Part shown: positions 35,428 through 44,189 of the stretch, one piece after another
Numbering within the stretch: the first letter of the stretch is position 1
Layout: each line of letters opens with the position of its first letter
The notes under the pieces: generated by a model
What the model saw: only the letters and a program-made list of their open reading frames with translations
The model's database searches: none
What the model was told of the DNA's origin: nothing
Made by a program: the position numbers and the translations under genes
Assembly: GCA_016874845.1 (NCBI GenBank)
Contig: VGSZ01000009.1
Location: forward strand, 1 to 49,875
Length of the DNA: 49,875 nt
Reading direction: 5' to 3'
Source: Deltaproteobacteria bacterium
GTDB lineage: Bacteria; Myxococcota; UBA727; VGSZ01

Positions 35428-36636
35428 ATGAGCGCGCAGCCCCAGATCGAAACCAACGAAAACGGCGACCAGCTGCTGCACGTGAACATGGGTCCGCAGC
35501 ACCCGTCGACGCACGGCGTGCTGCGGCTCGAGCTCGACCTCGACGGCGAGATCGTGCGGCGCATCCAGCCGGTGATCGGCTACCTGCACACCGGCATGGA
35601 GAAGACCTGCGAGACGCTCAAGTACGTCCAGTGCGTGACGGTCACCGACCGTATGGACTACCTGAACCCGCTCGGGAACAACCTCGCCTACTCCCTCGCC
35701 GTCGAGCAGCTGCTTGGCTGCGACATCCCCGAGCGCGCCCAGATCCTGCGCGTGCTGCTCGCCGAGCTGACCCGCATCAACAGCCACCTGGTCAGCATCG
35801 GCTCGGGCGCCATCGACCTCGGCGTCACCAGCGTGTTCCTGTACTGCCTGCGCGAGCGCGAGAAGGTGCTCGACCTGTTCGAGCTGCTCACCGGGCAGCG
35901 CATGATGTCGTCGTTCATCCGGCCGGGCGGGCTCGCCGACGACGCCGACGACGCGTGGCTGGCGAAGTGCCGCACCCTGATCGACGCGATGCCCGGCCAC
36001 ATCGACGAGTACGAGGACTGCGTCACCGAGAACCCGTTCTTCAAGGAGCGCACCATCGGCGTGGGCGTCCTGAAGGCGGACGACGCCATCGCGATGGGCG
36101 TGTCGGGGCCGCTGCTGCGCGCCGCCGGCGTGGCCCACGACCTGCGCAAGACGAACCCCTACTCGGGCTACGAGAAGTTCGAGTTCAAGGTCGCCACCGA
36201 GCAGGGCGCCGACTGCTACGCCCGCTACAAGGTGCGCGTCGCCGAGCTGCGCGAGGCCGTGCGCATCTGCGACCAGGCGCTGCGCATGCTGAAGGACGTC
36301 GGCGGACCCGTGAAGACGAAGGATCGCAAGGTCATGCCGCCGCCGCGTGAGGAGCTAGCGACGTCGATGGAGGCCTTGATCCACCACTTCAAGCTGTGGA
36401 CCGAGGGCATGCGGCCGCCGGCGGGGCAGTCCTACGTCGGCGTCGAGAGCCCGCGCGGCGAGCTCGGCTTCTTTGTCGTCTCCGACGGCAGCGGCAAGCC
36501 GCTGCGCATGCGCGCGCGCACGCCGTCGTTCTGCAACCTGCAGGCAATCAGCAAGATGGCGGTCGGCGGCCTGATCGCCGACGTCGTCGCCATCATCGCC
36601 TCCATCGACCCGGTGATGGGCGACGTCGACCGCTGA
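35428..36636 (+). CDS. nuoD: NADH-quinone oxidoreductase subunit D
   Basis: It is the 49-kDa subunit of respiratory complex I, lining the quinone site in the peripheral arm. The 402-residue product is full length: VNMGPQHPSTHGVLRLELDL, IGYLHTGMEKTCE, DRMDYLNPLGNNLAYSLAVE, LTRINSHLVSIG and SGPLLRAAGVAHDLRKTNPY. The hydrogenase-like C-terminus is MRARTPSFCNLQAISKMAVG. The start at 35428 is supported by AGGAG at a good spacing and by family alignment. Unusually, no other nuo genes flank it: upstream is a divergent lipoprotein operon, downstream a hairpin and a convergent CotH gene. Confidence 0.97.
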   Translation: MSAQPQIETNENGDQLLHVNMGPQHPSTHGVLRLELDLDGEIVRRIQPVIGYLHTGMEKTCETLKYVQCVTVTDRMDYLNPLGNNLAYSLAVEQLLGCDIPERAQILRVLLAELTRINSHLVSIGSGAIDLGVTSVFLYCLREREKVLDLFELLTGQRMMSSFIRPGGLADDADDAWLAKCRTLIDAMPGHIDEYEDCVTENPFFKERTIGVGVLKADDAIAMGVSGPLLRAAGVAHDLRKTNPYSGYEKFEFKVATEQGADCYARYKVRVAELREAVRICDQALRMLKDVGGPVKTKDRKVMPPPREELATSMEALIHHFKLWTEGMRPPAGQSYVGVESPRGELGFFVVSDGSGKPLRMRARTPSFCNLQAISKMAVGGLIADVVAIIASIDPVMGDVDR

Positions 36637-36716
36637 GGGGCCGGCGGCGGCCCACGGCCGGCAGGGCGCCGCATCGCCCCGCACCGACAAGGCCCGCACC
36701 GACTTGGCCCCGCACC

Positions 36717-36744
36717 GACAAGGCCCGCAGGAGCGGGCCTTGTC
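36717..36744 (+). terminator. strong hairpin terminator between nuoD and cotH
   Basis: A perfect 12-bp stem (GACAAGGCCCGC / GCGGGCCTTGTC) with an AGGA loop lies 81 bp after the nuoD stop and 9 bp before the convergent cotH stop. No T-run follows, so it may act bidirectionally or as an RNA-stabilising stem. The 38 bp just before it contain partial direct copies of the left arm (GCACCGACAAGGCCCGC at about 36681). Confidence 0.75.
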
Positions 36745-36752
36745 GTCTGTGC

Positions 36753-38447
36753 TCAAAAGCCGCTGGCGAAGATGAGCGCGTCGACGCGCCCGCGAAACGG
36801 CGCTCCCGCCGCCGTCGACGCCTGCTCGAGCGCCACGGTGCCGTCGTAGGCGCGGGCGATCACGAACGGCGTGCCGTCGTCGCCTATCCCCAACAGCAGC
36901 CCCTGCACCGCGGCGTCGTCGATGGCGAACACGCCCGGCGCGGCGCGGGCCGCGGCGATCGACAGCACCGGCACAACGAAGCGGTCGGCGCCGACGACGG
37001 CGGGCGCGATCAACACCACGCGGCTCTCGTCCCGGCCGTCGTCGTCAAAGCCCGCCGCGGCGCCCACCGCAGGCGCGCCGTCGACCGCGACCGCGACCAG
37101 CTGCTCGTCAGTGACGACGGCCGCAAACGTGCCGTCGCCGGCAGCGAATGCATCGTCGGTGGGCCACGAACCAAACGTCGTCACGAACGAGAACGTCAGC
37201 GAGCCGGCGGGCGGGAAGCAGATGGTCGGGGGGTACGGCTCGTTCCACTCCGGCGCCGGCGACAGGCCAGAGACGAGCTCGGCCCGGCGCGCGTCGACGA
37301 AGGCCAACGTGTCAGTCACGGCGGCGTCGAAGACGACGAGGTCGGGCACATGGGGCGCGACCAGCGTCGAGCCCTGCACCAGCCGATCGAAGAGCACCTC
37401 CTCGTCCCACGCGGTCGCGAGCACGTCGAAGACGGCGGCGCGGTAGCGCGCGTGTCCGGCTGGGTGAGCATACAGGCGGCGCGCGAGCATGCCGTGGGCA
37501 AGCACCGCCGGCGACGGCGTGTTGCGCAGCGGCTGGAACGTGGCGTCCATGCCCGAGGCGATGAAGCGGGCACGGCCATCGTCGCCGGCATAGACGAGGA
37601 AGTTGTTGCGGTTGCCGGTGTAGCCGTCCCAGTGGCCGACGACGACCTCGGCGGCCCAGAAGCGAAAGAACGCGTCCAGGTCGATGACGTCGTCGAGCCG
37701 CGCGAGCAGCGCGTCGTCGCCGGCGTCGAGCGCGGCGACGACGGCCTGCACGAGCTGGGCGGCGTCCTCGTCGCCGCCACGCTCGCGCTCGTAGGTCTGC
37801 CGCCAAGTCGGCGCGAAGTCCGACAGCGAGCCCTCGAGCAGCACGCCGTCCGCGTCGCCAAACCAGCGGCGCAGGAAGGCCGCACGGGGGCGCTCGACGT
37901 GCACGTAGGCGCCCAGGTCGAAGCCGTTCACGACGACGTGGGCGAAGCCGCAGCGGGGCGCGGGGACGCCGGCGTCGCGCAGCACGCCGTAGGCGAGGCA
38001 CGTGCGGACGACCGCCGGATCCTGCTGGGCGTTGTTCAATACGAGGTGGTCGAGCCCCCGAAACGCAGCGCCGGCGTGCGTCGCGTCCAGGTCGAGGCGC
38101 AGCGACGGCCGGTCCGCGGACAGCGAGCCGAGAAAGCCCTTCTTGCGCACGACGACGTCGGGGAACGCGAGCCCGTCGAGCGTGACGTCGCCTTCGTGAT
38201 CACCAAAGGGCGTCGCCGGCGGCGCGGACTGGCAGCCGGGGCCGACCACCGACGACAGGCTGCGCGTCTCGCGGCGCAGCGCCTGCCACTCGTCGTCGGG
38301 CATGGTCACGACCACGGACAGCAGCGCGTCGGGCGCGAACGGGTCGGCGTCGGGCGACGATGGCGCCCCGGGCCCCGCCGGCGCAGGCTCGCAGCCCACA
38401 GTGACAAAGGCGCCAAGGACGGCCACGAGACGAAGCAGCTGGGGCAC
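36753..38447 (-). CDS. CotH-kinase family lipoprotein
   Basis: The 564-residue product starts at GTG 38447 (an in-frame TAG lies 15 bp upstream). Its signal peptide has a lipobox (LGAFVTVGC). CotH family proteins are atypical kinases, or degenerate relatives, with a secreted location in many bacteria. Diagnostic blocks are VVVRKKGFLGSL, DRPSLRLDLD, LDHLVLNNAQQDPAVVRTCL, NGFDLGAYVHVERP, FFRFWAAEVVVGHWDGYTGN and NRNNFLVYAGDDGRARFIAS, followed by MDATF in place of the usual W-D-x-D. After about residue 400 there is a beta-rich domain without a recognised family. It is convergent with nuoD, with no operon partner. Confidence 0.85.
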   Translation of the reverse strand: MPQLLRLVAVLGAFVTVGCEPAPAGPGAPSSPDADPFAPDALLSVVVTMPDDEWQALRRETRSLSSVVGPGCQSAPPATPFGDHEGDVTLDGLAFPDVVVRKKGFLGSLSADRPSLRLDLDATHAGAAFRGLDHLVLNNAQQDPAVVRTCLAYGVLRDAGVPAPRCGFAHVVVNGFDLGAYVHVERPRAAFLRRWFGDADGVLLEGSLSDFAPTWRQTYERERGGDEDAAQLVQAVVAALDAGDDALLARLDDVIDLDAFFRFWAAEVVVGHWDGYTGNRNNFLVYAGDDGRARFIASGMDATFQPLRNTPSPAVLAHGMLARRLYAHPAGHARYRAAVFDVLATAWDEEVLFDRLVQGSTLVAPHVPDLVVFDAAVTDTLAFVDARRAELVSGLSPAPEWNEPYPPTICFPPAGSLTFSFVTTFGSWPTDDAFAAGDGTFAAVVTDEQLVAVAVDGAPAVGAAAGFDDDGRDESRVVLIAPAVVGADRFVVPVLSIAAARAAPGVFAIDDAAVQGLLLGIGDDGTPFVIARAYDGTVALEQASTAAGAPFRGRVDALIFASGF

Positions 38448-38700
38448 GGCGTCACGATGCTACGCGGTGGCAACGGCGTACCATGCTCCCCTCCGGTCAA
38501 GCGACGCTGGCGCTGGGAAATCCCCGGCGCGCCCACGATGACTGGAGAGTAGCGAGCTGACGCGCTGGGTCTGCTGCTGCCAACGGCGCCGAGGCGCCCC
38601 ACGCCAACAGCGCGGCGCCGCCGTCGAAACACAGCCAGCGTGGCGACGTGCTCGTCGCCGTCAACGGTCCGCGGCTGCGCCGCCGCTGGCGCGCCATTGA

Positions 38701-39382
38701 CGACGCCTGCGCGCGCTCCATGACCTTGCCGACCTCGCGCTTGCCGTTCATCCACAGCGCCAGCTCGTCGACCGTCGAGCCTTCGGCAGCGGAAACAGGA
38801 ACGTCGCCTCGACCGGCCTTGAGGTCGGGCTGTCAAGCACCATGTCGACGTGGGCCGAGATCGCCGACGCGCTCGGCGCCGATGTGCTCATCGTCGGCTC
38901 CCTCGCGCGCATCGGGGACACCCACGCGCTCGCGCTGAAGTCCGTCTGGCAGCGCGAGGCCCGCACGCTCGCGACGTGCAACCGCGACGTCTCCGCCGGC
39001 GACAGCGTCGAACCCCTCGCCGAGAGCGGGCCCGCCGTGCAGGCGCTGTTTCCCGACCTGCCGTTGCGCGCCGGCCAGCAGCGCAGCGTCGCGAAAGGGT
39101 TTGCGCGCGCGCTGTCCTCGCCGCCACCGCTGCCGCCGGCGGTCTTCTGGGACGGCCGCGCTCACCCAGATCACGCTGTACGGCGAGTACCGCGCCCTCG
39201 CCGCGAAGTCCGCGACGACGACGGTGGCGGGCGCCCTGCTCGTGCAGACCGGTGCGCGGGCGTCGCGCGCCGAGCAACTCGGCTGGAGCCTCGGCGCCGC
39301 CGCCGTCACCGTCGCCGCCCTCGACCTGGCCTTGATCCCGCTCGACGACTTCGACCACACCGGCGGCGAGGATGCTCCATGA
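38701..39382 (+). pseudogene. frameshifted periplasmic protein, paralogue A of a locally duplicated family
   Basis: An open frame from 38701 carries LEVGLSSTMSTWAEIADALG and ADVLIVGSLARIGDTHALAL up to FARALSSPPPLPPAVFW (~39150), then loses homology. The protein continues in another frame as ALTQITLYGEYRALAAKSAT and a final hydrophobic segment (LGWSLGAAAVTVAALDLALI), stopping at 39382. The frameshift lies between about 39095 and 39160. No start codon, ribosome site or signal peptide was found at the 5' end, so the N-terminus also seems lost. The segment 'AEIADALGADVLIVGSLARIG' is the same fold element as 'AELADAYGARWVVCSRITRV' in the gene at 40034. The stop overlaps the next start (ATGA), showing an ancestral operon. 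Confidence 0.65.
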
Positions 39383-39955
39383 CCCGTGTTCTCGTCGTCG
39401 TGCCCGCCGTCGTGCCCACCGCCGTGCCCGCCGTCGTCATCGCCGCTGTCGCGCGCGCCGCCGCCGCCCTGTCCCTCGTCCGCGTCCTCGGCGGCTGCAC
39501 CGACCTCGACATCCTCCCCGACGACGCCCGGGTCAGCCGCAGCGCCGACGTCGATTGCCCCGCCGGGCTCGTCTGTCGCAGCGACGTCGAGCGCTGCATC
39601 GCCGCCGCCGTCGCCGCCGCGGACCCCATCGCCGTCCCCGTGCCGCTCGCCCTGGGCACCACCCGCGCCTCGCAGGTGACCGGGGGCGCGTCCGTCACGA
39701 CCACACGATCACGCTGAGCCGCAGCTCCGAGACCGCGGACGTCACGCTGGATGGTCGCCTGCCGCTCACCTGCGCCGAGCTCGCGCCGCTGACGCCCACG
39801 TGCTCGCTCGAGCTCGCGGCGCTGCCGCCCGATGAGCAGCTCGACGACGGCGACTACGACGTCTCCCTGCGCGCCGTCGACGCTGCCGGCAACGTCGCGA
39901 CGTCCCGCGCGGGTGCGCAGCATGACCTTCACGGCCACATCCCCGCCGGCCGTGC
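39379..39955 (+). pseudogene. frameshifted lipoprotein remnant
   Basis: ATG 39379 overlaps the preceding stop and encodes a Val/Ala-rich signal peptide ending in a lipobox (SLVRVLGGC), then DVDCPAGLVCRSDVERC; this frame stops at 39717. From about 39700 a different frame continues with probable mature sequence: TITLSRSSETADVTLDGRLP, LTCAELAPLTPTCSLELAAL and DYDVSLRAVDAAGNVATS (an Ig-like end), then homology fades near 39955. The join lacks the residues expected between a Cys-rich head and an Ig-like domain, so a deletion with frameshift is likely. No function assigned. Confidence 0.55.
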
Positions 39956-40033
39956 GGTCCTGTCCGCGCCACACGGTCCCTGCGTCGGCGCGGGGAGCGC
40001 ACGACCGCAGGGTCTGCCGCGCGCCGCGCCGCC

Positions 40034-41128
40034 ATGGCGACACTGCCGCCGATGCCGCGCGGCCCGCTCCTCGTCCTCGTCGTCGCCCTCGCGCGGGGCG
40101 CCGCTGCAGCGGCGGCGACCCCGCCGACGCCGTCCACCACCGAGGAGCAGCGTGGACCCGAGAGCCTGATCGTCCTTGACGCCGAGGGCGAGCCGCGCGG
40201 CCTGCCGCCGTCGGCGGGCGCGGCGTTGGTCGACGGCCTGGTGGTCACCCTGCACCACTGGGAACGCGTCCGGCCCCCGAGGCTCGCTGAGCTGAAGTCG
40301 GCGATGCGCCTCGCGGTCGAGCGCCAGAACGTCGGCTGCGAGACGTCGTCTTGCCTCGCCGAACTCGCTGACGCCTACGGCGCCCGCTGGGTCGTGTGCT
40401 CGCGCATCACCCGGGTGTCGCCGTCGTAGGGGCTGTCCCTCGCGCTGTTCGGCTCGCGCGCGAGCACCATCGTCGGCCGCGCCCTCGCGCGGGACAGCAC
40501 CATCCCCACGCTGCAGGACGCGCTGCCCGAGGCCGTCGCCGAGATGATGTCCCCCCTCGAGCCGCCCTCGCGCGCGCTGCCCGCTCGCCAGCCCCCGCCG
40601 ACCGGCTCCTCGACGATGAGCGGCGTGGCGGCGGCTGTGACGTCGACCGCCGGGGACCTGTCGGCCCCCGATGCACGGCGCGCCCCCGCCCTCGACGCTG
40701 ACGATGTGCCCCTCGAAGACGAGCCGCTGCCCGCGTCGGCGACAGCGTCGTGCCGCTACGGCGACGCCGAGGACGCGTGGCGCTGCGGCGACCACGACGG
40801 CGGCGCTCGCGACGGCGGCGCCCGCACGGTGGGCGGTTTCGTCGCTCGGCGGGGCGCGCGGACCACCGCCGGCGACGTGCGGTTCGCGCCCGCGGCAGTC
40901 GACGGCTGCTTCCGCGCCATCGACGTCGAGGTCGCCACCGACGACGAGCCGGTGCGGATCGACTGGAGCCGCGTGACGGCCACCGCCGCGGGGATCGTCG
41001 TCGGTATCCGTGGTCCGCCGGGCGGCGTGGTCTTCGTGCCGCGGGCGGCGCGCGCGCGCTCCTCGTCGGTAATGCACGGCTTGCCGAACGCGACGGTGCA
41101 GGTGCCCTGGCAGCGTTGGCTGGGCTGA
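40034..41128 (+). pseudogene. paralogue B with in-frame TAG and lost 3' end
   Basis: ATG 40034 begins a signal peptide (PLLVLVVALARGAAAAAA), then AALVDGLVVTLHHWERVRP, VGCETSSCLAELADAYGARW and VVCSRITRVSPS, followed by TAG (40427-40429). The same frame resumes at once with family-like sequence: GLSLALFGSRASTIVGRALA, DSTIPTLQDALPEAVAEM, then Pro-rich linker and a Cys/beta domain (VDGCFRAIDVEVATDDEPVR). A Trp or similar codon was probably converted to TAG. After about 41030 the frame reads antisense to a Cys-rich gene on the other strand and stops at 41128, so the native C-terminus is missing. The family (Cys-x(4)-Cys-LAE-A-ALGA...SGS motifs) is a common secreted type in myxobacteria; role unknown. 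Confidence 0.65.
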
Positions 41129-41544
41129 CACTCTTCGTAGGCTCTGCAGATCGCCGAACATAGACCGGGCGAGGGGTCGAGCACGCCGTCGCACCGCAGG
41201 CCATCGCCGCGGTCGTCGTGGCCCGAGCACTCCTGGCGCACGTCCGCAGCCGCGCAGTCGCGGCACGTCAACGCGTCGCATGACGTCGCCACGAAGCGGT
41301 CGGCGCGGACGCAGCGGTTCCAGCGGGGCTCGCAGCGCTCATCGGCGCCGCAATCGTCGACGGAGCCGCACAACGTCGCCTCGCGTCGACCGTCGTCAGC
41401 GAGGCAGGTGCCCCTCACGACGAAGCAGCCCAGCTCGCCCTGACGGGAGATGCGGCACACCTCGTCGGTCGGACAGTCGGCGGTGCTGTTGCAGCCGCCG
41501 GCGAGGGCGCACGGGTCGGGACAGGCGGCGCTGGTGGACACCAC
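40756..41544 (-). pseudogene. cysteine-rich secreted protein whose 3' end reads into a convergent gene
   Basis: The first ~165 residues are clearly protein: CPDPCALAGGCNSTADCPTD, CGSVDDCGADERCEPRWNRC, CDALTCRDCAAADVRQECSG and CRAYEECQPSQRCQGTCTVA, a Cys-rich pattern like other myxobacterial exported proteins. A hydrophobic leader ending STSAAC precedes GTG 41544 in the same frame (LFALAAAAVVVS), so the real start lies upstream, but no standard start codon was found there. Beyond about 41035 the frame runs into Ser/Arg/Pro-rich sequence antisense to the plus-strand gene and stops at 40756. It seems to have lost its own stop by a deletion shared with that gene. Confidence 0.55.
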
Positions 41545-41695
41545 GACCGCTGCCGCGGCCAGAGCGAAGAGCCCGGCGCGGAAGCGTGGGGGAGCGAAAG
41601 GAGGGACGGGAGCAAGGACGAGGGCAGGGACGGCGGGAGGCGGGGCCGTTCACCCGGCCATCATCCTGCGCAGTCAGGCGCGAGGTACGGCTCAG

Positions 41696-41742
41696 CAGGA
41701 GCCCCGCAGGGGCCCCGCAGGAGCCCCGCGGGTGCCCCGCAG
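41696..41742. repeat. short GC-rich tandem repeat (11-bp unit, about four copies)
   Basis: Units CAGGAGCCCCG / CAGGGGCCCCG / CAGGAGCCCCG / CGGGTGCCCCG follow each other in the gap beyond the 3' end of the SGNH-hydrolase gene. They may form stems but no T-run is present. Confidence 0.7.
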
Positions 41743-41770
41743 GTGGTCTGGGGGGCCACACCGCCAACCT

Positions 41771-42847
41771 TCAGCGGCCGGCGAGGGCGGCGTCGGCGGC
41801 CTGCTGGAACGCGAGGGCCTGCGCGTCGGTCACGAAGGCGACGCGGCCGCCGCCGCCGTCGTTGGGGCCGAAGTGCATGCCGTTGCCGGGCGAGCGATCG
41901 ACGATGCTCGAGTCGCACGAGTTGAAGCCGTTGTCGTCGACGCAGGCGGCGAGCTCGTCGCGGTCGAGGCACGAGCCGTCGGCGAGGTTCGCCGGCGCAC
42001 AGCGCAGCTCGACGACGTCCTTGGGCATGCCCACCGTCGGGCGGCCGGTCAGCGCGCCGTACAGCGTGTAGACGTAGAGCAGGTCGCCGGCGACGCCGGG
42101 GTGCGAGCTGTCGCTGGCGTACAGGTCACGGCGGTCGGCGCCCGTGGCGTTCAGGTAGCGCAGCCAGGCGTCGCCGGCGGGCACGAACAGCAACCCGTTG
42201 TCGGACGTGTAGCCGCCGATGCCCTCGTGCAGGCTCGTGAAGCCGCGAGGAAACGAGAAGCGCTCGTCGGCGGTGGCCATGACGCCGAAGCGCGCGCCCG
42301 CGCCCTCGGCGGCGTCTCGGAAGCGTTGCCAGCAGGCCTCGTCGCCGCGCGTCTCGCCGATCGCAGGCAGCAGGATGACGACGTCGTAGTCGTCCGCCGC
42401 CGCCGCGAGGCCATTGGGCCACCGGCCGGCGTCGTCGCCGCCCGTGGCGAACGCGTTGCAGCCGAAGCCGAACATCTGGAAGCGGTCGACGATGAGCACG
42501 CTCGCGCCGCCGAAGGCCGCGCGCGAGATCGCCTCGAGCCCCTCGGCGACGTCGGGCGGGTTCAGGCCGAGCTGGCTGTTGCCGATCAGCAGCACGCGCT
42601 GCGACGCCGGCGGCTCGCCTTCGCCTTCGCCCTCTCCTTCACCTTCACCTTCGCCTTCACCTTCACCTTCACCTTCACCTTCACCTTCACCTTCGCCTTC
42701 ACCTTCACCTTCACCTTCACCTTCGCCTTCGCCTTCGCCCTCGCCTTCGCCCTCGCCTTCGGCGCCGCCGTCCTTCGTGGTGGCGCACGCGGGGAGGAGC
42801 GCGGCAAGGGCGAGGGTGGCAGCGAGGGGCGAGAGCGTCTTGTGCAT
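41771..42847 (-). CDS. SGNH-hydrolase-like lipoprotein with long Glu-Gly linker
   Basis: The 358-residue product starts at ATG 42847 with a signal peptide and lipobox (LALAALLPAC). About 25 Glu-Gly units (roughly residues 29-78) follow, then a compact domain. That domain begins with the nucleophile block LLIGNSQLGLNPPDVAEGL (GNS in place of GDS) and ends with an Asp/His block (YASDSSHPGVAGDLLYVYTL), the SGNH/GDSL esterase order. VVILLPAIGETRGDEACWQR may carry the intermediate block. The C-terminus has Cys pairs (RCAPANLADGSCLDRDELAA). Probably an outer-surface esterase on a long flexible tether; substrate unknown. Confidence 0.8.
   Translation of the reverse strand: MHKTLSPLAATLALAALLPACATTKDGGAEGEGEGEGEGEGEGEGEGEGEGEGEGEGEGEGEGEGEGEGEGEGEGEGEPPASQRVLLIGNSQLGLNPPDVAEGLEAISRAAFGGASVLIVDRFQMFGFGCNAFATGGDDAGRWPNGLAAAADDYDVVILLPAIGETRGDEACWQRFRDAAEGAGARFGVMATADERFSFPRGFTSLHEGIGGYTSDNGLLFVPAGDAWLRYLNATGADRRDLYASDSSHPGVAGDLLYVYTLYGALTGRPTVGMPKDVVELRCAPANLADGSCLDRDELAACVDDNGFNSCDSSIVDRSPGNGMHFGPNDGGGGRVAFVTDAQALAFQQAADAALAGR
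42614..42761 (-). repeat. Glu-Gly hexanucleotide tract, longest copy (about 25 units)
   Basis: A run of CCTTCA, CCTTCG and CCCTCG hexamers (plus-strand view) encodes an uninterrupted Gly-Glu linker. Its hexamer variants are grouped: a block of CCTTCA in the centre, flanked by CCTTCG/CCCTCG. This grouping is consistent with expansion by slippage. Confidence 0.92.
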
Positions 42848-42973
42848 GCGCCGACGATAGCGCAGCCGGGGCGCCGTGCTCATCGTCATGCCCGTCATCA
42901 TGCTCGTCGACGCGCTCGTCGTCGCGCTCGTCGTCGTGCTTGTCGTGGTCGCGCGTCTGGCCGGCGGGGGGGG

Positions 42974-43942
<969 letters not shown>

Positions 43943-43970
43943 GGCGTGCTTCTCCGGGTCACGGGGTGTC

Positions 43971-43988
43971 ACGTGGTTGTGACCACGT
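43971..43988. promoter_or_regulatory. perfect palindrome upstream of cysK
   Basis: ACGTGGT-TGTG-ACCACGT is a perfect 7-bp inverted repeat centred about 38 bp upstream of the cysK start codon. It could be an operator or a 5'-UTR hairpin. Upstream on the minus strand is a weak promoter-like pair (CTGACA and TTATCA, about 16 bp apart) and a doubled ACCTGAC. Confidence 0.45.
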
Positions 43989-44098
43989 CCGTGATAACAG
44001 ACGTCAGGTCCGGTGTCAGGTCGAGGACGCGTCCGTTCAGACGGACAGAGGGCGGCCCGCCGCGCCACGCTGGATGAGGCCGCGCCCACTCCGAGAGT

Positions 44099-44155
44099 GC
44101 GCAGAATGGGGAGCGGGCAGCGGCGAGGCCGCGGGTGCGGGCCGGCGTCGCCGCG
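44099..44155 (+). repeat. small dispersed element, copy 3
   Basis: It begins GCGCAGAATGGGGAGCGGGC and continues to GGGTGCGGGCCGGCGTCGCC. It closely matches copy 1 (minus strand, 35151-35101) over CAGAATnGGGAGCGGGCAGC and the following ~30 bp. It lies between the photolyase 3' end and the cysK promoter. Confidence 0.55.
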
Positions 44156-44189
44156 ACCGCGACCCCAGCGGGGTGCTCGGTGCTGGAGG

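Noticed and set aside
39929-41281. A 450-codon minus-strand open frame through the pseudogene cluster
   Set aside because: No signal peptide or family motifs; the opposite strand has recognisable protein segments.
38701-41544. All broken genes are sequencing errors
   Set aside because: Possible for single G-run changes, but large internal deletions, lost domains and lost 3' ends cannot be base-call errors, and the 11-kb and 2.6-kb ORFs in the same sequence are unbroken.
42614-42761. CRISPR array or telomere-like repeat
   Set aside because: A continuous hexamer with no spacers, in frame within a lipoprotein.
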